Positions 11,112-22,288 of a stretch of DNA of 64,000 nt are shown here, piece by piece; position 1 is the first letter of the stretch, and each line of letters begins with the position of its first letter. The notes beneath the pieces were generated by a model. That model saw only the letters and a list, made by a program, of their open reading frames with translations, was not told the origin of the DNA and made no database searches. The stretch comes from Beta vulgaris subsp. vulgaris (taxonomy: Eukaryota; Streptophyta; Magnoliopsida; Caryophyllales; Amaranthaceae). Both the position numbers and the translations under genes were made by a program. The stretch lies in contig NC_079209.1 in assembly GCF_026745355.1 (NCBI RefSeq), forward strand, positions 15,241,894 to 15,305,893. The letters run 5' to 3'.

Positions 11112-12359
11112 CACTTCTATAGACACAACAAGGATGAGACAATTTGATAAAATGAAGGGGGAAAAACTGCTTAATTCACATATTAGCTTCACTGTCATTT
11201 TTTATCCTTGTACAGAAATGAGCTGATCCATATTACGAATTGGATGAAGTTTTCTGTAATACAAATCAACAAACATTTATACTATAAGAAGGCCTTAGAA
11301 TTAAGTTTTATCTTGACAAAATCGTACTAAAAGTTTCCGTTTCTTACCGAGATACAGTACTCACTAGATTCACCAGGACCTTGTCTACTTGAGTTAACAA
11401 AAATGGAAACAGGAGCCATGAGTGACTTAACAAACTGATTTCGCAGCTTTAATAACTGCCTCGGCTGTGATACCATACTAAGATGCGATACAAAAAGGAA
11501 CTGTTGTTTTCACATTGCTTGCGTCATTTCAGGTAGTTTACCTTTTCTTATATATTACTCTATCATGGTATCACTGTTAACATATGGAGTATAGAGCAAT
11601 TTATTAGCATAATTTGTTGATGTCATGGTTCTGAGGTTTTTTTTTACCTCACGTAAGTAAGATAAATGTGTTTGTTGTCACTCCCATGAGGTACACATAT
11701 GTTAAAAGATTAATTTATGAAGGCGCTTTTACTCGCACAAGCGCACACCGAATGCATTCTCTTGTTTTATGCATTCGCTAGATGGTTGGTCCTATAAGAT
11801 ATATCTCTATTGTCTTCAATTGAGTCTTCCTTGTGAGTTTCATTAGTTTAATTGTCTATCATCTATATATTTCTTTCAAATGTCGTATTATGTCCTTTTC
11901 TTTCCCCCTCCTTTCCGTTCTGTGGGGATGGGAGATAGGGAAGGGTGACGTGATGAAACCTACTAGTGATTACCCTTGAATATAGACAAGTGTCATGCAA
12001 CATTTTAAGGGACGTTCTGCAACTGTTTTCAGTCAAAAGATTTGACGGAGGAACTGCAAAAATTACAACCGAGAAAGGCATTTTGATATCCTAATTAATA
12101 CATGTGTAATCAAAATTAGTACATCTGTGTATAAGGGCGGAGCATGCAAATTGTTTTCCATAAGAAGGGCTTGGATGGATACACACACACAATAACAAGA
12201 TATCATATAACAGGGTGTTCGTCAGTTATAACTTTTTGTGTAGTTCGTTTAGGTCATGTTTTATGTGAACTATTGGAAGAAGGGCTTGGATGTTCATATT
12301 TTTTTTTTCTTCCTAAGATGGTTCTTATTTGTTATCGTATATTTTTTTTTTTTGTAGAC
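11112..12359. other. Flank of the Tat element, probably CACTA leader sequence
   Basis: No coding frame here matches a known protein. The stretch separates the retrotransposon from the first TNP2 exon at 12360 and is AT-rich, with T-runs at 12300-12355. It may be the 5' region of the CACTA element, but no terminus is visible at 11112. Confidence 0.45.
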
Positions 12360-15300
12360 ATGGATTCTAGTTGGATAGATTTACCAAAAGGCCATCCCGC
12401 TTATTATAATGGTTGCATGAAATTCTTAGAGCTTGCTAAAGAGACTCTTGTTGAAGGAAAAACTCGATGCCCATGTAATAATTGCAAGTTAAACAAATGG
12501 TTTAAGTTGGAAAAAGTAGGAGGCCATATTTTATTGTACGGTTTTTATAAGAACTACAAAAATTGGATTTTTCATTGTAGTCATCAAGGGGTAACAACTT
12601 AGGGCTCCTAGTGATCAAGCAAAGGAGTAGGTCGAGATGATATTGATGGGTTACTAAATGCAGCTTTTAGGGTTGGTAGTCCACATCCACTAACGAACCC
12701 TCGTTATTAAATGAGTTGAATTCTGATGACGAAGATTAAATGAGATGCATGAAGAGGTAAATTTTCAATTCGAGGTAGGTGATGAATATGTATCAATTAA
12801 CACCGACGCAGAAGAGACAAGGTACAATAGACTCAAGAATGCTTCTAAAGCGAGTCTATATGAGGGGTGTACTACTTTTTCAAAGCTATCGTTTCTATTG
12901 CACTTATTTCACCTTAAGTGTATGTTCCACTGGTCTACTGAGTCATTTAATAAATTGCTTGAACTTCTATTAGACGCATTTCCTTATATTATGGAGTTCC
13001 CATCGTCTTATTACAAAAGCATGAAGATAATTAAAGATTTGGGTTTAGGTTATGAGAAAATCCATGCATGTCCAAATGATTGCATGTTATATTAGGGGAA
13101 TTTTGCAGACAAAAGTGAGTGTCATATTTGCCACACACCAAGATGGCAAAATGTGAAAGGCAAGCAAGGTGATACAAGTGAGAAAGGTAAAGAAACATGT
13201 ACGAAGGGGGTGCCAGCTAAAGTAATGCGGTATTTTCCTCTCATCCCTAGACTAAAGAGGCTTTACATGTCATCTAATACTGCAAGAGACATGAGATGGC
13301 ATTTTGACCGCAAGGACGAAAAAATTATTAGCCACCGGCAGATGGAGAGGCTTGGAAAAAATTTCATGATAGATATGAGAATTTGCTAAAGATCCTCGTA
13401 GTGTTAGACTGGGTCTAGCAAGTGATGGTTTTAATCCATATCGTCTTATGAACACTAATTACAGTACATGGCCATGATTCTGATTCCTATAATTTGCCTC
13501 CTTGGCTTTGTATGAAGTCATCTAAATTATTTTGTCCTCGATATTCCTGTAAAATATGGTCTTGGTATTGATATTGATGTGTATTTGCAACCACTAATCC
13601 ATGAGTTAAAATTGTTGTGGGAAGGTGTAGATGCCTTTGATGTTTATAGTGGAAAAAACTTTAAACTACGAGCATCCTTACATTCCACTATAAATGACTT
13701 TCCTGCATATGCTATGTTGTCGGTCTGGAGTACAAAAGGTTATAAAGCTTGCCCTACTTGTGCCAATTCTACTTGTTCAATATTTTTGGTGGTAAAATTG
13801 TCTACCACGGTTCTCGAAAATGGTTACCGATTGATCATCCTTACCGTTCTCAAGCTAATTTATTTGATGGGAAAGAGGAATATGGCCTTGCCCTAGTCCA
13901 TGCTAGTGGGATAGAAATTTTGAAGCAGCAAGAAGAGGTTAATTATGTTTATGGAAAATCAAAAATGGTTCCTAAAAAAAGAGGGAGAGAAGAAGTTCAG
14001 GATGATGAAATTGATAATGATAATGATAAGGTTCTTTGGAAAAAGAAAAGTATATTATTTGACTTGGAATACTGGGAACATAATCTTCTTAGACACAATT
14101 TAGATGTTATGCACATTGAGAAGAATGTGTGTGATAATCTCTTAGGAACTCTTTTAGAAACCGAAAAGAGTAAGATGATGAAAGCTAGGAGGCTCTCAAA
14201 CAAATAAATATAAAATCTCATCTTTGGCTTCAAATGCATCCTAATCGTGTTAAAGAGTATATGCCTCCACCTTCATACAACATGGATAAAGAAGAAAAAG
14301 AACGGTTTTTGAGAGTCTTGAAAAAGCTCTGAGTTCCTGATTTTGGATCAAATTTGAAAGATGTGTGAACATGAAGGAGCGTAAACTTATTAATATGAAA
14401 AGCCACGACAATCATATCCTCATGCAAGAAATCCTTCCTTGCTTGCTTAAGAGCATCAAATGCCACAAAAGTTATTGATTTGCTTGAGGAGTTGTCGTAC
14501 TTTTTTAAGAAGATTTGTTCAACCACCATTGATAAAGGAGAGTTAGATACCATTCAGTCAAAGCTTGTGCTGACCCTTTGTAAGATGGAGAAAGAGTTCC
14601 TCCTAACATTTTTCACAATTATGGTTCATCTACTAATTCATTTAGTGGATGAGGTTAAACTCGGCGGACCTGTTCATTACAGATGGATGTATCCTATTGA
14701 AAGGTCATTATTTCTAATTTCATATTTTCTTTTAATTTGTTATTTTTTTTATATATAAAAATCCATCGTCAAATCTTCTCTTATCTCTTTCATACCATAC
14801 AATCTTCATATATATTAAGGTACTTGGCCTTTTTGAAATCTCATGTTAGCAATAAAGCACAACCTGAAGGGTCCATAGCTGAAGGTTCCTTTTATGGGAG
14901 ACAATTAAATTGTGCTCGAGATATTTAGAAAGTGTTGATACCATGTTCAACAGATCGAAAAGAAATGATGACGAGGTTCCACACATCAATAACTATCTAT
15001 ACAACTCAGGTTGTCGCGTAATTGGAAAGAGAGAAAATGTGCATCTTGATGACAAAAGTTTAAAGCAAGCACATCGCTATGTTTTACTTCATTCGGATGA
15101 GATGAAACCAGTGTTTGAGTAACACTAGTAGAAAAAGGTCAATTTGCGTCACACCTGGGACCCCTATTTGCGCCGGACTTGGGTCCGACGGCACAGGTCT
15201 CGACGCAAATGACCTATAATTGATCTGCGTCGTATACTGAAACGACGCAGATCTTAGAGCTATTTGCGTCGCACGTCGTATACGATGCGACGCAAATTGC

Positions 15301-17289
15301 TTCCACAGCTTCACAAAACAGGACGAATAGAAGGGGATCTGCGTCGCACATAGCAAAGGGTGCGACGCAAATCAAGCATCTGCGTCGCACCTTGTGCCTT
15401 GTGCGACGCAAATGACTGATGTGAAAAAAAAAAATACAGTACCAAAGCATGAATGCTATGCTTTGGTACTGCACCACAACCAAACAGAAACTTCAAAATC
15501 ACCACAACCAAATAGAAACTTCAATTAAAAAATGATAATGAATGTGTAGAGATAGATCTGGAAAAATAAAACTAATAACAATACCGTACAAAAAATTTAG
15601 AACATATATATTACAATAATTCATAAAAACAAATCTGGAAAAATGAAAACGAAGATGCAGCGAAAAATGTTGGAGCTTCCACCTTCATTCTCGTTGTTAT
15701 ACTTCGAACACATCTGGAAAAATGAAAACGAAGATGCAGCGAAAAACGAAAAAATTCACGAAAATGAAAAAACGAGGTCTTCAAACAAGATCTGAAAAAA
15801 ATGACAAATTACAAACAATTAAGACAGGCGAAAAACAAGAAAAAGAAAAAGAAAAAAAAAATAACTTACCTTATTTTTGGAGTGTGAAGAACGAAATCGC
15901 TACTTGTGAAGTTTGTTGCTTCTCGAATGTTCTTGATGTGAAAACGAACAAGTTACCTTCGAATGACAAGTTCACGGATGCAGACAAAATTGTTGATGTG
16001 AAAACGAACGAAATGAAGTTCGTTCTTCGAACAAGTTCACGGATGCAGACGAATGTTGTTCACGGATGTTGCTCTTCGAACTGTGGAATTGTTGATGTGA
16101 GAACGAACAAAATGGAGTGAGAGAGGGAGAAGGAGGAAGAGAAGAGAGAGAAGAGAGAGATGACGACCGCTGGAATTTTTAGGTTAAGGAAAGAAATGGA
16201 GTGAGTGAGGGAGGGAGAAGGAGAGAGAGAGAGGAGAGTGATAGGAAGCGCGAGGCCGCTGAAATGTTTAGGTTAAGGAATTTTTAGTTTTTAGGTTTAA
16301 ACCCAAAAACACGCGGGTTATGGGCCGCGAATCTCCGTCGGACGGGTCATGAAGTCCGACGCAAATTAGGCTTTTGCAACGCGCTAAATTAACATGCGAC
16401 GCAGATCCGTGAAGACGATTTGCGTCGTATGTGCCTGAAGGTCCGACGCACATTAGGTTTTTGCAACGCACATATGTTACATGCGACGCAAATAGCTCAT
16501 ATTGGTGCTCACTTACACATGATGTGTGTCGCACCCTTCTTCGCGTGCGACGCAAATGACCCTTTTGCGTCATTTCCGTTTCTGTGCGACGCAAATCAGG
16601 GGACGCAAATCATTATTTTTCTACTAGTATAAGTACCATTATTGGTTATTTAGTGAATGTATCCATTATAACTTTAACAATAATTTTTTTCCAAATTCTT
16701 AAGTGGTTTTCATGCAAGCGGCAAGAGCATCGACGGGGCGGCGGCGAATGAATATAATGAAAATCAATGGAGACTTAACGAATTCTTCGATTGGTTTCAA
16801 AACCAGGTTATATGCTTTAAAATTTTGGCTTGCCTTAATTATTTTATATATCAATCAAAGTTTAACTTAATATTTTACCTGGAATTATAGATCCATAACC
16901 TAGATGATAGCACAGTAGAAGGAAAGTTGAGAAAAGTGTTGGCCGGTGGTTTAAGCAATCGCGGTAAAAGGATAAAAAGCGTCATTATTAATGGATATAA
17001 ATTTGATACTGTGGGTCGTGAACGATTTTGGAAGACACAAAATTCTGGAGTGATGGTTGAAGTTGATGGCCAAGAGTATTATGGAAAGCTGAAAGAAATT
17101 TTTGAACTTGATTACTATGGTTCATTTAGGGTTGTAATGTTTCGTTGTGAATGGGTTGACATTTGTAGGGGTTTTAAAACATACCCGAGTGGCAGAGTTA
17201 CTGTCAACTTCTCGAAGTTGATGCACACTGGTCGAAATTTGCATGATGATCCATTTGTTTTCTCTTCTCAAGCAAAAAAAAGTTTTTAA
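12360..17289 (+). pseudogene. CACTA transposase TNP2/TNPD, broken and split by an insertion
   Basis: The ATG at 12360 opens a transposase-associated domain (WIDLPKGHPAYYNGC, RCPCNNCKLNKW). Fragments in changing frames follow: IHACPNDCMLY (12745-13095), VPAKVMRYFPLIPRLKRLY (13153-13389), FKLRASLHSTINDFPAYAML (13579-13790) and the TNP2 signature LLRHNLDVMHIEKNVCDNL (about 14090-14150). A GGPVHYRWMYPIERS segment lies near 14670. The gene is interrupted at 15123-16629 by a non-autonomous CACTA element. The C-terminal DUF4216-like domain resumes at 16927-17289 (DPFVFSSQAKK). It would have cut and joined CACTA ends. At least six stops or frame changes make it non-functional. Confidence 0.88.
15123..16629. 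mobile_element. Non-autonomous CACTA element (GCGTCGCA family), TSD TAA
   Basis: The left end is CACTAGTAGAAAAAGG and the right end, read inward on the other strand, is TACTAGTAGAAAAATAATG, so one terminal base is mutated. TAA flanks both sides (15120-15122 and 16630-16632), the 3-bp duplication expected of CACTA. Both subterminal regions hold many inverted and direct copies of TTTGCGTCGCAC-like words (15140-15415 and 16330-16610). The centre is GA-rich with a lysine-rich frame (15722-16120) that I do not regard as a gene. It sits inside the TNP2 gene of another CACTA element. Confidence 0.88.
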
Positions 17290-17473
17290 TGTCGAGGATG
17301 AGATACAAAAAGGATGGCTGCACGTAATTAAGACTAAGCCCAAGGACTTGTTTGATATACCCAAGGATGATGAGATTCTAGGCTACAAGGGTTTTGGGTT
17401 TTTAGAATTTTATCATTATTCATTTGTGGATTTATGTTTTGATTTTGGATTCGAGTTCTTAACTTTTATTTAA

Positions 17474-18334
17474 TGGTACTACATTGTCTATTCTACATTT
17501 ATCTTTCTTATTATTCCTCTGTTTGCATTTTCCTCTTGATTTCACTTTATATCTACTTAAAAAATATGTAAATGAATGTGATATGCTGTAAATTATTTTG
17601 ATTGGGTGAAAGCTTTGCTGAGGATATTGATTATTGATGTCATATTATATCGATTTATAGTATAAGCCACTTAATTAGGCTCTGTTGTTAATTTGTTGGT
17701 TAATTGCTTCATGCTCTGTTGTTTAGATTGGAGATTATTGTTGTTTTTCCGTGTCTTAAGTTAGCATGTTAATTAAAGGAACTAAGATTGGATAAAAAAA
17801 ACTTAAGTTTTTGCTATCATCATGGGAAAAGAAACCCATAGTATAGGCTTATAGCATAGCTACTATATGATGAGAACTCTTTAAACTGGTCTTCGGATAA
17901 GTTGGTCGAGGGAAATAGAAGTTTTATATGACAATGAATCATGCAGTTAAATTCTGAATTCTTGATGTTTTCTACTCTGCTGCACGTAGTGACTGAAATC
18001 ATTCACATAGATATTTGTATGCCTCGTTACTTGGGCACCTAACTAGTTAGAATATTTATTTCATTTTCTGAATCTCTAAGTACTATCTACAATCCACAAC
18101 GTCCTGAACTTTCTACTTCAGGATCTTCCTAAATGTATGCTGCATTTGCATAATATTAGGTGAAGGTGCATAATAAAGGTCTCACTAAAGTGACAAATCT
18201 TAGTGCTTGCTGGTTAAAGTGTATTCTACTGCTCATTTAATTACTTATCTCGGCATTTTGTTCTTTCCATGTTTGCAAAACTGATTTTCATATTTTCATA
18301 TCCATTGCAGAAAATTCAACTAGATTTTGTCTAT
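17474..18334. other. Non-coding, nothing recognised
   Basis: AT-rich sequence after the TNP2 C-terminal domain. No terminal repeats, RNA genes or conserved frames were seen. Confidence 0.5.
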
Positions 18335-18341
18335 AAATTCT

Positions 18342-18695
18342 AGGAAAAATTGACAATAGAGGTCTGAACTTTGGGTGATAATTTTTAAAAGGTCGGAACT
18401 ATTGATTAATTTGTGTAGGTCCCAACTTTAGGGGGTCTTAATTTTTAGCGGGCCTCGATAGCTTAAAACTGAAGATTTTTTTTAAATCTCACCTAGTTCC
18501 TACATCCCTCCCTTAATTAACCCTTCTGATGTGACGCAAGTTTTACAAGTGATGACCTATTAAGTCAGTTTTAAGTCACTAAGGCCCGCTAAAAGTTAAG
18601 ACCCCCTAAAGTTGGGACTTACAGAGGTTAATCAATAGTTCAGATCTTTTAAAAAATTTCACCCAAACTTCAAACCTCTATTGTCAATTTTTCCT
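18342..18695. mobile_element. MITE with ~130-bp terminal inverted repeats
   Basis: The left arm from AGGAAAAATTGACAATAGAG is repeated inverted up to 18695, with roughly 85% identity by eye over about 130 bp per arm. Only a short unpaired centre remains. AAATTCT flanks both sides (18335-18341 and 18696-18702). Long inverted arms suggest a Mutator-type or foldback MITE, but the 7-bp direct repeat is shorter than the usual 9 bp, so superfamily is left open. Confidence 0.8.
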
Positions 18696-18702
18696 AAATT
18701 CT

Positions 18703-20440
18703 ACAGTGGTTATCTTTGGGTGGTGATGGTTGGAAAGAAAAATTGGAATATGCAGTGGACTTATTGAGACAATGCTTTCTGCTCTAGTGTGTTCTCTGAC
18801 CTCAACATATTTTCTTTATGGCACTATGACTCTATCCGAGAAAAGGTCTGACCCAGTACGATTTGAGCCAAACACATCCCATCCAACTCGGGCTAACCTA
18901 GACCCACCCCATAACCCATATTGACACCCCAAACGCCACATAGGCTTGTCATGCCAATACTTTTTATTTTTATCTTCTAAAATAGATATGAGTTTTGTTA
19001 GGGTAAATTAGAGTTTTTTTTAATAAACAACCTAAATTATTGTATTATGTAAATTGTATATGACTTTTGGCACGTAATTCATAATATTATAATTTTTGTA
19101 CTATTAGGAAGTGCTCAAAATGTGCTTCAATATATGACCCATTAACCGTATACTTTTACAACTTATGAAAATATATTTATTTAGGTGAATAATAATGTAT
19201 TGTTTATTCTTTATTTTAGATACTTATAAAAGAAGCTTTAAGAATAGTGCACTAGAGGCGATGATAATTAAACATTTGGTCCAGCTTATTATTTTTATTC
19301 CATTAGAGAGTGCTAACAATGTATAAAAAGTGTAAATTTTTGGTTGAATGTTAACTCTGATAAACTTTTTATTTTTAAGTTGTGTTTTGGATCATATAAC
19401 AATAAAAAAGGTTATAAGAAGTGTATGAATTTAATATAATATATAATTTTAACTACATAGAAGTACTTCTTCTGTATTTTTTTATCTTTGTCACTTCGAA
19501 TCTTGAGTAATTTCATCGTTATAGAGCTTTATTTTTAAAATATACATTACGAAATGAGTATAAAAATGCTCAATGAGCAAAAATATAAAATAAAATAAAA
19601 TAAAATGAAAAAAATATTGTGAAATGAGCAAAAATCATCGTACAATAAGGAAAAATGAGTGGTTCTCACTATAAGCGTGGCTCTCATATGAACATTTATC
19701 TGATAAGTTTTTGGATGATGAGAAATTAGAGTTTCGATTTATAAAAAAAAAACCTTAGAATATAATATCTGATAAGTTGAGTATAGCTAGTTATATAATC
19801 TAAAATATATTATCTTTAATCCACTCGAGATTCCTCAAAATATATTTCAACATAAGATCTTTTTAAATAAATTATACGATCATAAAAATTAAAATATGAT
19901 TTATAACAAGAGTAGGACTATAATTAAAAAATATGAATTATAGTAGGTACAAGACTAAAATAGTTCTGTTAATTTTTTATAGTAGGTAATTATAGTAGGT
20001 ACAAGACTAAAATATTTATGCCACCCACTGTAATTTTAGATCTTAAAGAGTATATACCTACTGTAATTATAGATCTTAAAGAGTACGTGGGTGGCATAAA
20101 TAAAATAGATCAATAATGGTTATGAAAGAAAATTAGAGTTTTGATTTAATAAATTACCTAAGAGTTTGATAATCCTGACTAAAATAGTTTTGTTAATTTT
20201 TTATATCAATCATTGATACTTTATTTCATAAAACGACTCATATAAATTAATATGAAAAAGAAAATTATATAATAAAATAAAAAATGAGAAAATGATTATT
20301 TTATTTTACTTTACTTTATTTATTATAACATATGAATATAATTCTACGACATAAAAAAAAAAACTACCAGCGCCTCACACATGCTTCAAAAGCTAGTATT
20401 ATATATTACCATTACCAATCAAGGTTGCTAGTTTTTCTTA
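18703..20440. other. AT-rich non-coding stretch with a small inverted repeat
   Basis: No gene seen. ATTTATGCCACCCA at 20014-20027 is repeated inverted at 20088-20101. Between them GTAATTTTAGATCTTAAAGA occurs twice in near-identical form. This could be the core of a small MITE; no target duplication was found. Confidence 0.5.
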
Positions 20441-20640
20441 CTAATGTCTTGTATACATACTTCTTATGTATTTATACTTACACATACACATTCTCTCACT
20501 ATTTCTCACTCTCCCACTCTCATACATCCTCACACTCTCTCATTCTCATACTTCCTCACACTCTCTCAACCTAGGGACTTCCCCGACCACTTCTCCGGCC
20601 AATTTTCCGATCATTCTCTCATCTCACACATTGAAGGAGG
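20441..20640. repeat. CT-rich low-complexity tract
   Basis: The stretch is a run of CTCTCACACTC-type words, with a GA-rich counterpart at 21330-21440 on the far side of the foldback repeat. The open frames here are low-complexity Ser/His/Thr and not credible genes. Confidence 0.55.
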
Positions 20641-20789
20641 TTGAACGACATCATCATGCCATTATTCCTCTAACAACATCTCCGGCAACATTTCCGGTCA
20701 TATAATGTGCAACTTTTCCGACCACATTGTTACATTATTAGTATTAATGGATTTTTTAAGTAATTTAATTTAAAAAATCGGACTCTAAT

Positions 20790-21129
20790 GACTTGAAATT
20801 GCCAAAAAGCGCTTAGGCATCTGTTATAAATGCAGGAACCTGTGGTCAAGCGCCTAATTACAGGTATAGGCGGCTAAATTAGGCGTCCAATTACAAGTAG
20901 AGGCGCTTAAAATAGGCGTATGTACCTGTGGTTGGACGCCTATTAGGCGCATGTACCTATGGTTGGCGCCTATTTAAGGCGCCTATACCTGTAGTTGGCA
21001 CCTATTTTAGGTGCCTATACTTGTGGCTGGGCATCTAATTTAGGCGTCTCTACTTGTGGTTAGGTGCCTGACCACAAGTTCAAGCGTTTATAACAGATGC
21101 ATGAGCTCTTTTTTTGACTTTTTCAAGTC
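20790..21129. repeat. Foldback repeat built of GGCGCC-containing units
   Basis: The outer arms GACTTGAAATTGCCAAAAAG and TTTTTTTGACTTTTTCAAGTC pair as an inverted repeat, followed inward by GCATCTGTTATAAA and its complement. The interior holds about ten imperfect units of the type TAGGCGCCTATACCTGTGGT in both orientations, about 22-30 bp apart. It resembles the subterminal arrays of the CACTA-type elements in this window, but no CACTA end or target duplication was found. Confidence 0.65.
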
Positions 21130-22288
21130 AATTCTCCACAAATTTTAGTCTAATTTACGAAGTGCTAGTTTCAAGACATTTTTATTAGTCGAAAAACTTT
21201 AATTACATTAACATTTTCCCTCGATATGACGATGTGGTAAAAAAAATTTGAAGTCGTTGGAATATGTGAGCTTGTTGGAAAATTTTGAAATTTTGTAGTC
21301 CTTCAATAAAAGAAATGAAAGACGGTGAAAGGGATGAGAGAGAGAGAGAGTGAAAAATGAGAGGAAATGGAAGATGTGCAGAGGAATGGAGGGGTTGGAA
21401 GGGGAATGAATGAGGGAATGGAAGGGGAAAGAAAAGGAAAAATCCTCGTATTTTTATACAAACATACAAACTATTAGTAAGAAACAATAAGGCGTCATTT
21501 AACAATACTCATAATCAATTGGTATTACCAATCTTCCAAAAAAAAAGTTGGAATTATCAGTTGGAGCTATGAAATGATCGAGATTGATACTGATTTTTCA
21601 GTTTAGTGTATGTGTCCAGTGTCAATAATTGTCCGATAATCAGCTCAATAAATGTAACGGTTGCAGTTATGCTCTGCGATTACTCTCGTAAAATATTACT
21701 CTAGGATTTTGCGCAGGGAAAGCTTAATGATTGGTGCACAAGTAGTGTGCAAGCTTCTCCGTTATGCACTTTGAATCTAGGTTGCATAGCGATCTTTTTG
21801 TTTTCTTTTTTGACGGGAGGTTACATGATGATCAAATGCCCACATACTGGCTAAAACAGTTCAAGTTCAATCCCATGAAATAAGATTTCCGTACATTCAA
21901 ATACATCAGAGACATGCTCAAAGGCAAGTCTTCAAAACCCAAGCAATCATGAACATCAATTAACCTATTGTCCTATATCATTCATATCAAATGGGTATGA
22001 GACAGAATATCACAGCATTCGCTGATTTGATTTCCCGAACACCAAGCAACCGCCATCAGTTCCTTGCCTATCATAATATTAGAATCATCTATTGGACAAG
22101 GGAAAACAATGTGCAACAAGATTGCTCTAGTGGACTCAGCAATCGATAAAAAAAGCAAAGACGGCTGAAATCCCCTTATTATCAATCAAATTTCAGGCAT
22201 AAATTCTAAGCTCATGCTCCCTAGCAACTTGTATCTCCTGATCCAGCGATATTTCTCACCACTCTCGAGCTATCATGTCTACAATCAA
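21130..22288. other. Non-coding; GA-rich tract and 3' flank of the eIF4B-like gene
   Basis: GA-rich low-complexity DNA lies at 21300-21440. The last few hundred bases before 22289 are downstream of the eIF4B-like stop codon and probably include its 3' UTR. No polyadenylation site is assigned. Confidence 0.5.

Noticed and set aside
1956..11116. Near-match AACTT/CACTT as a target duplication of the Tat element
   Set aside because: The left LTR has lost 284 bp at this edge, so the flanking bases cannot be the original duplication; a 4-of-5 match is expected by chance.
11117..11145. CACAACAAGGATGAG as a CACTA end
   Set aside because: It resembles the CACAACAAGAAT terminus of the 39218 element, but no partner end, 3-bp duplication or subterminal motif is present.
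15722..16120. 132-codon Lys-rich open frame
   Set aside because: It lies in the core of the 15123-16629 element and is built of locally repeated words (GATGTGAAAACGAAC, TCACGGATGCAGAC). Composition explains the frame.
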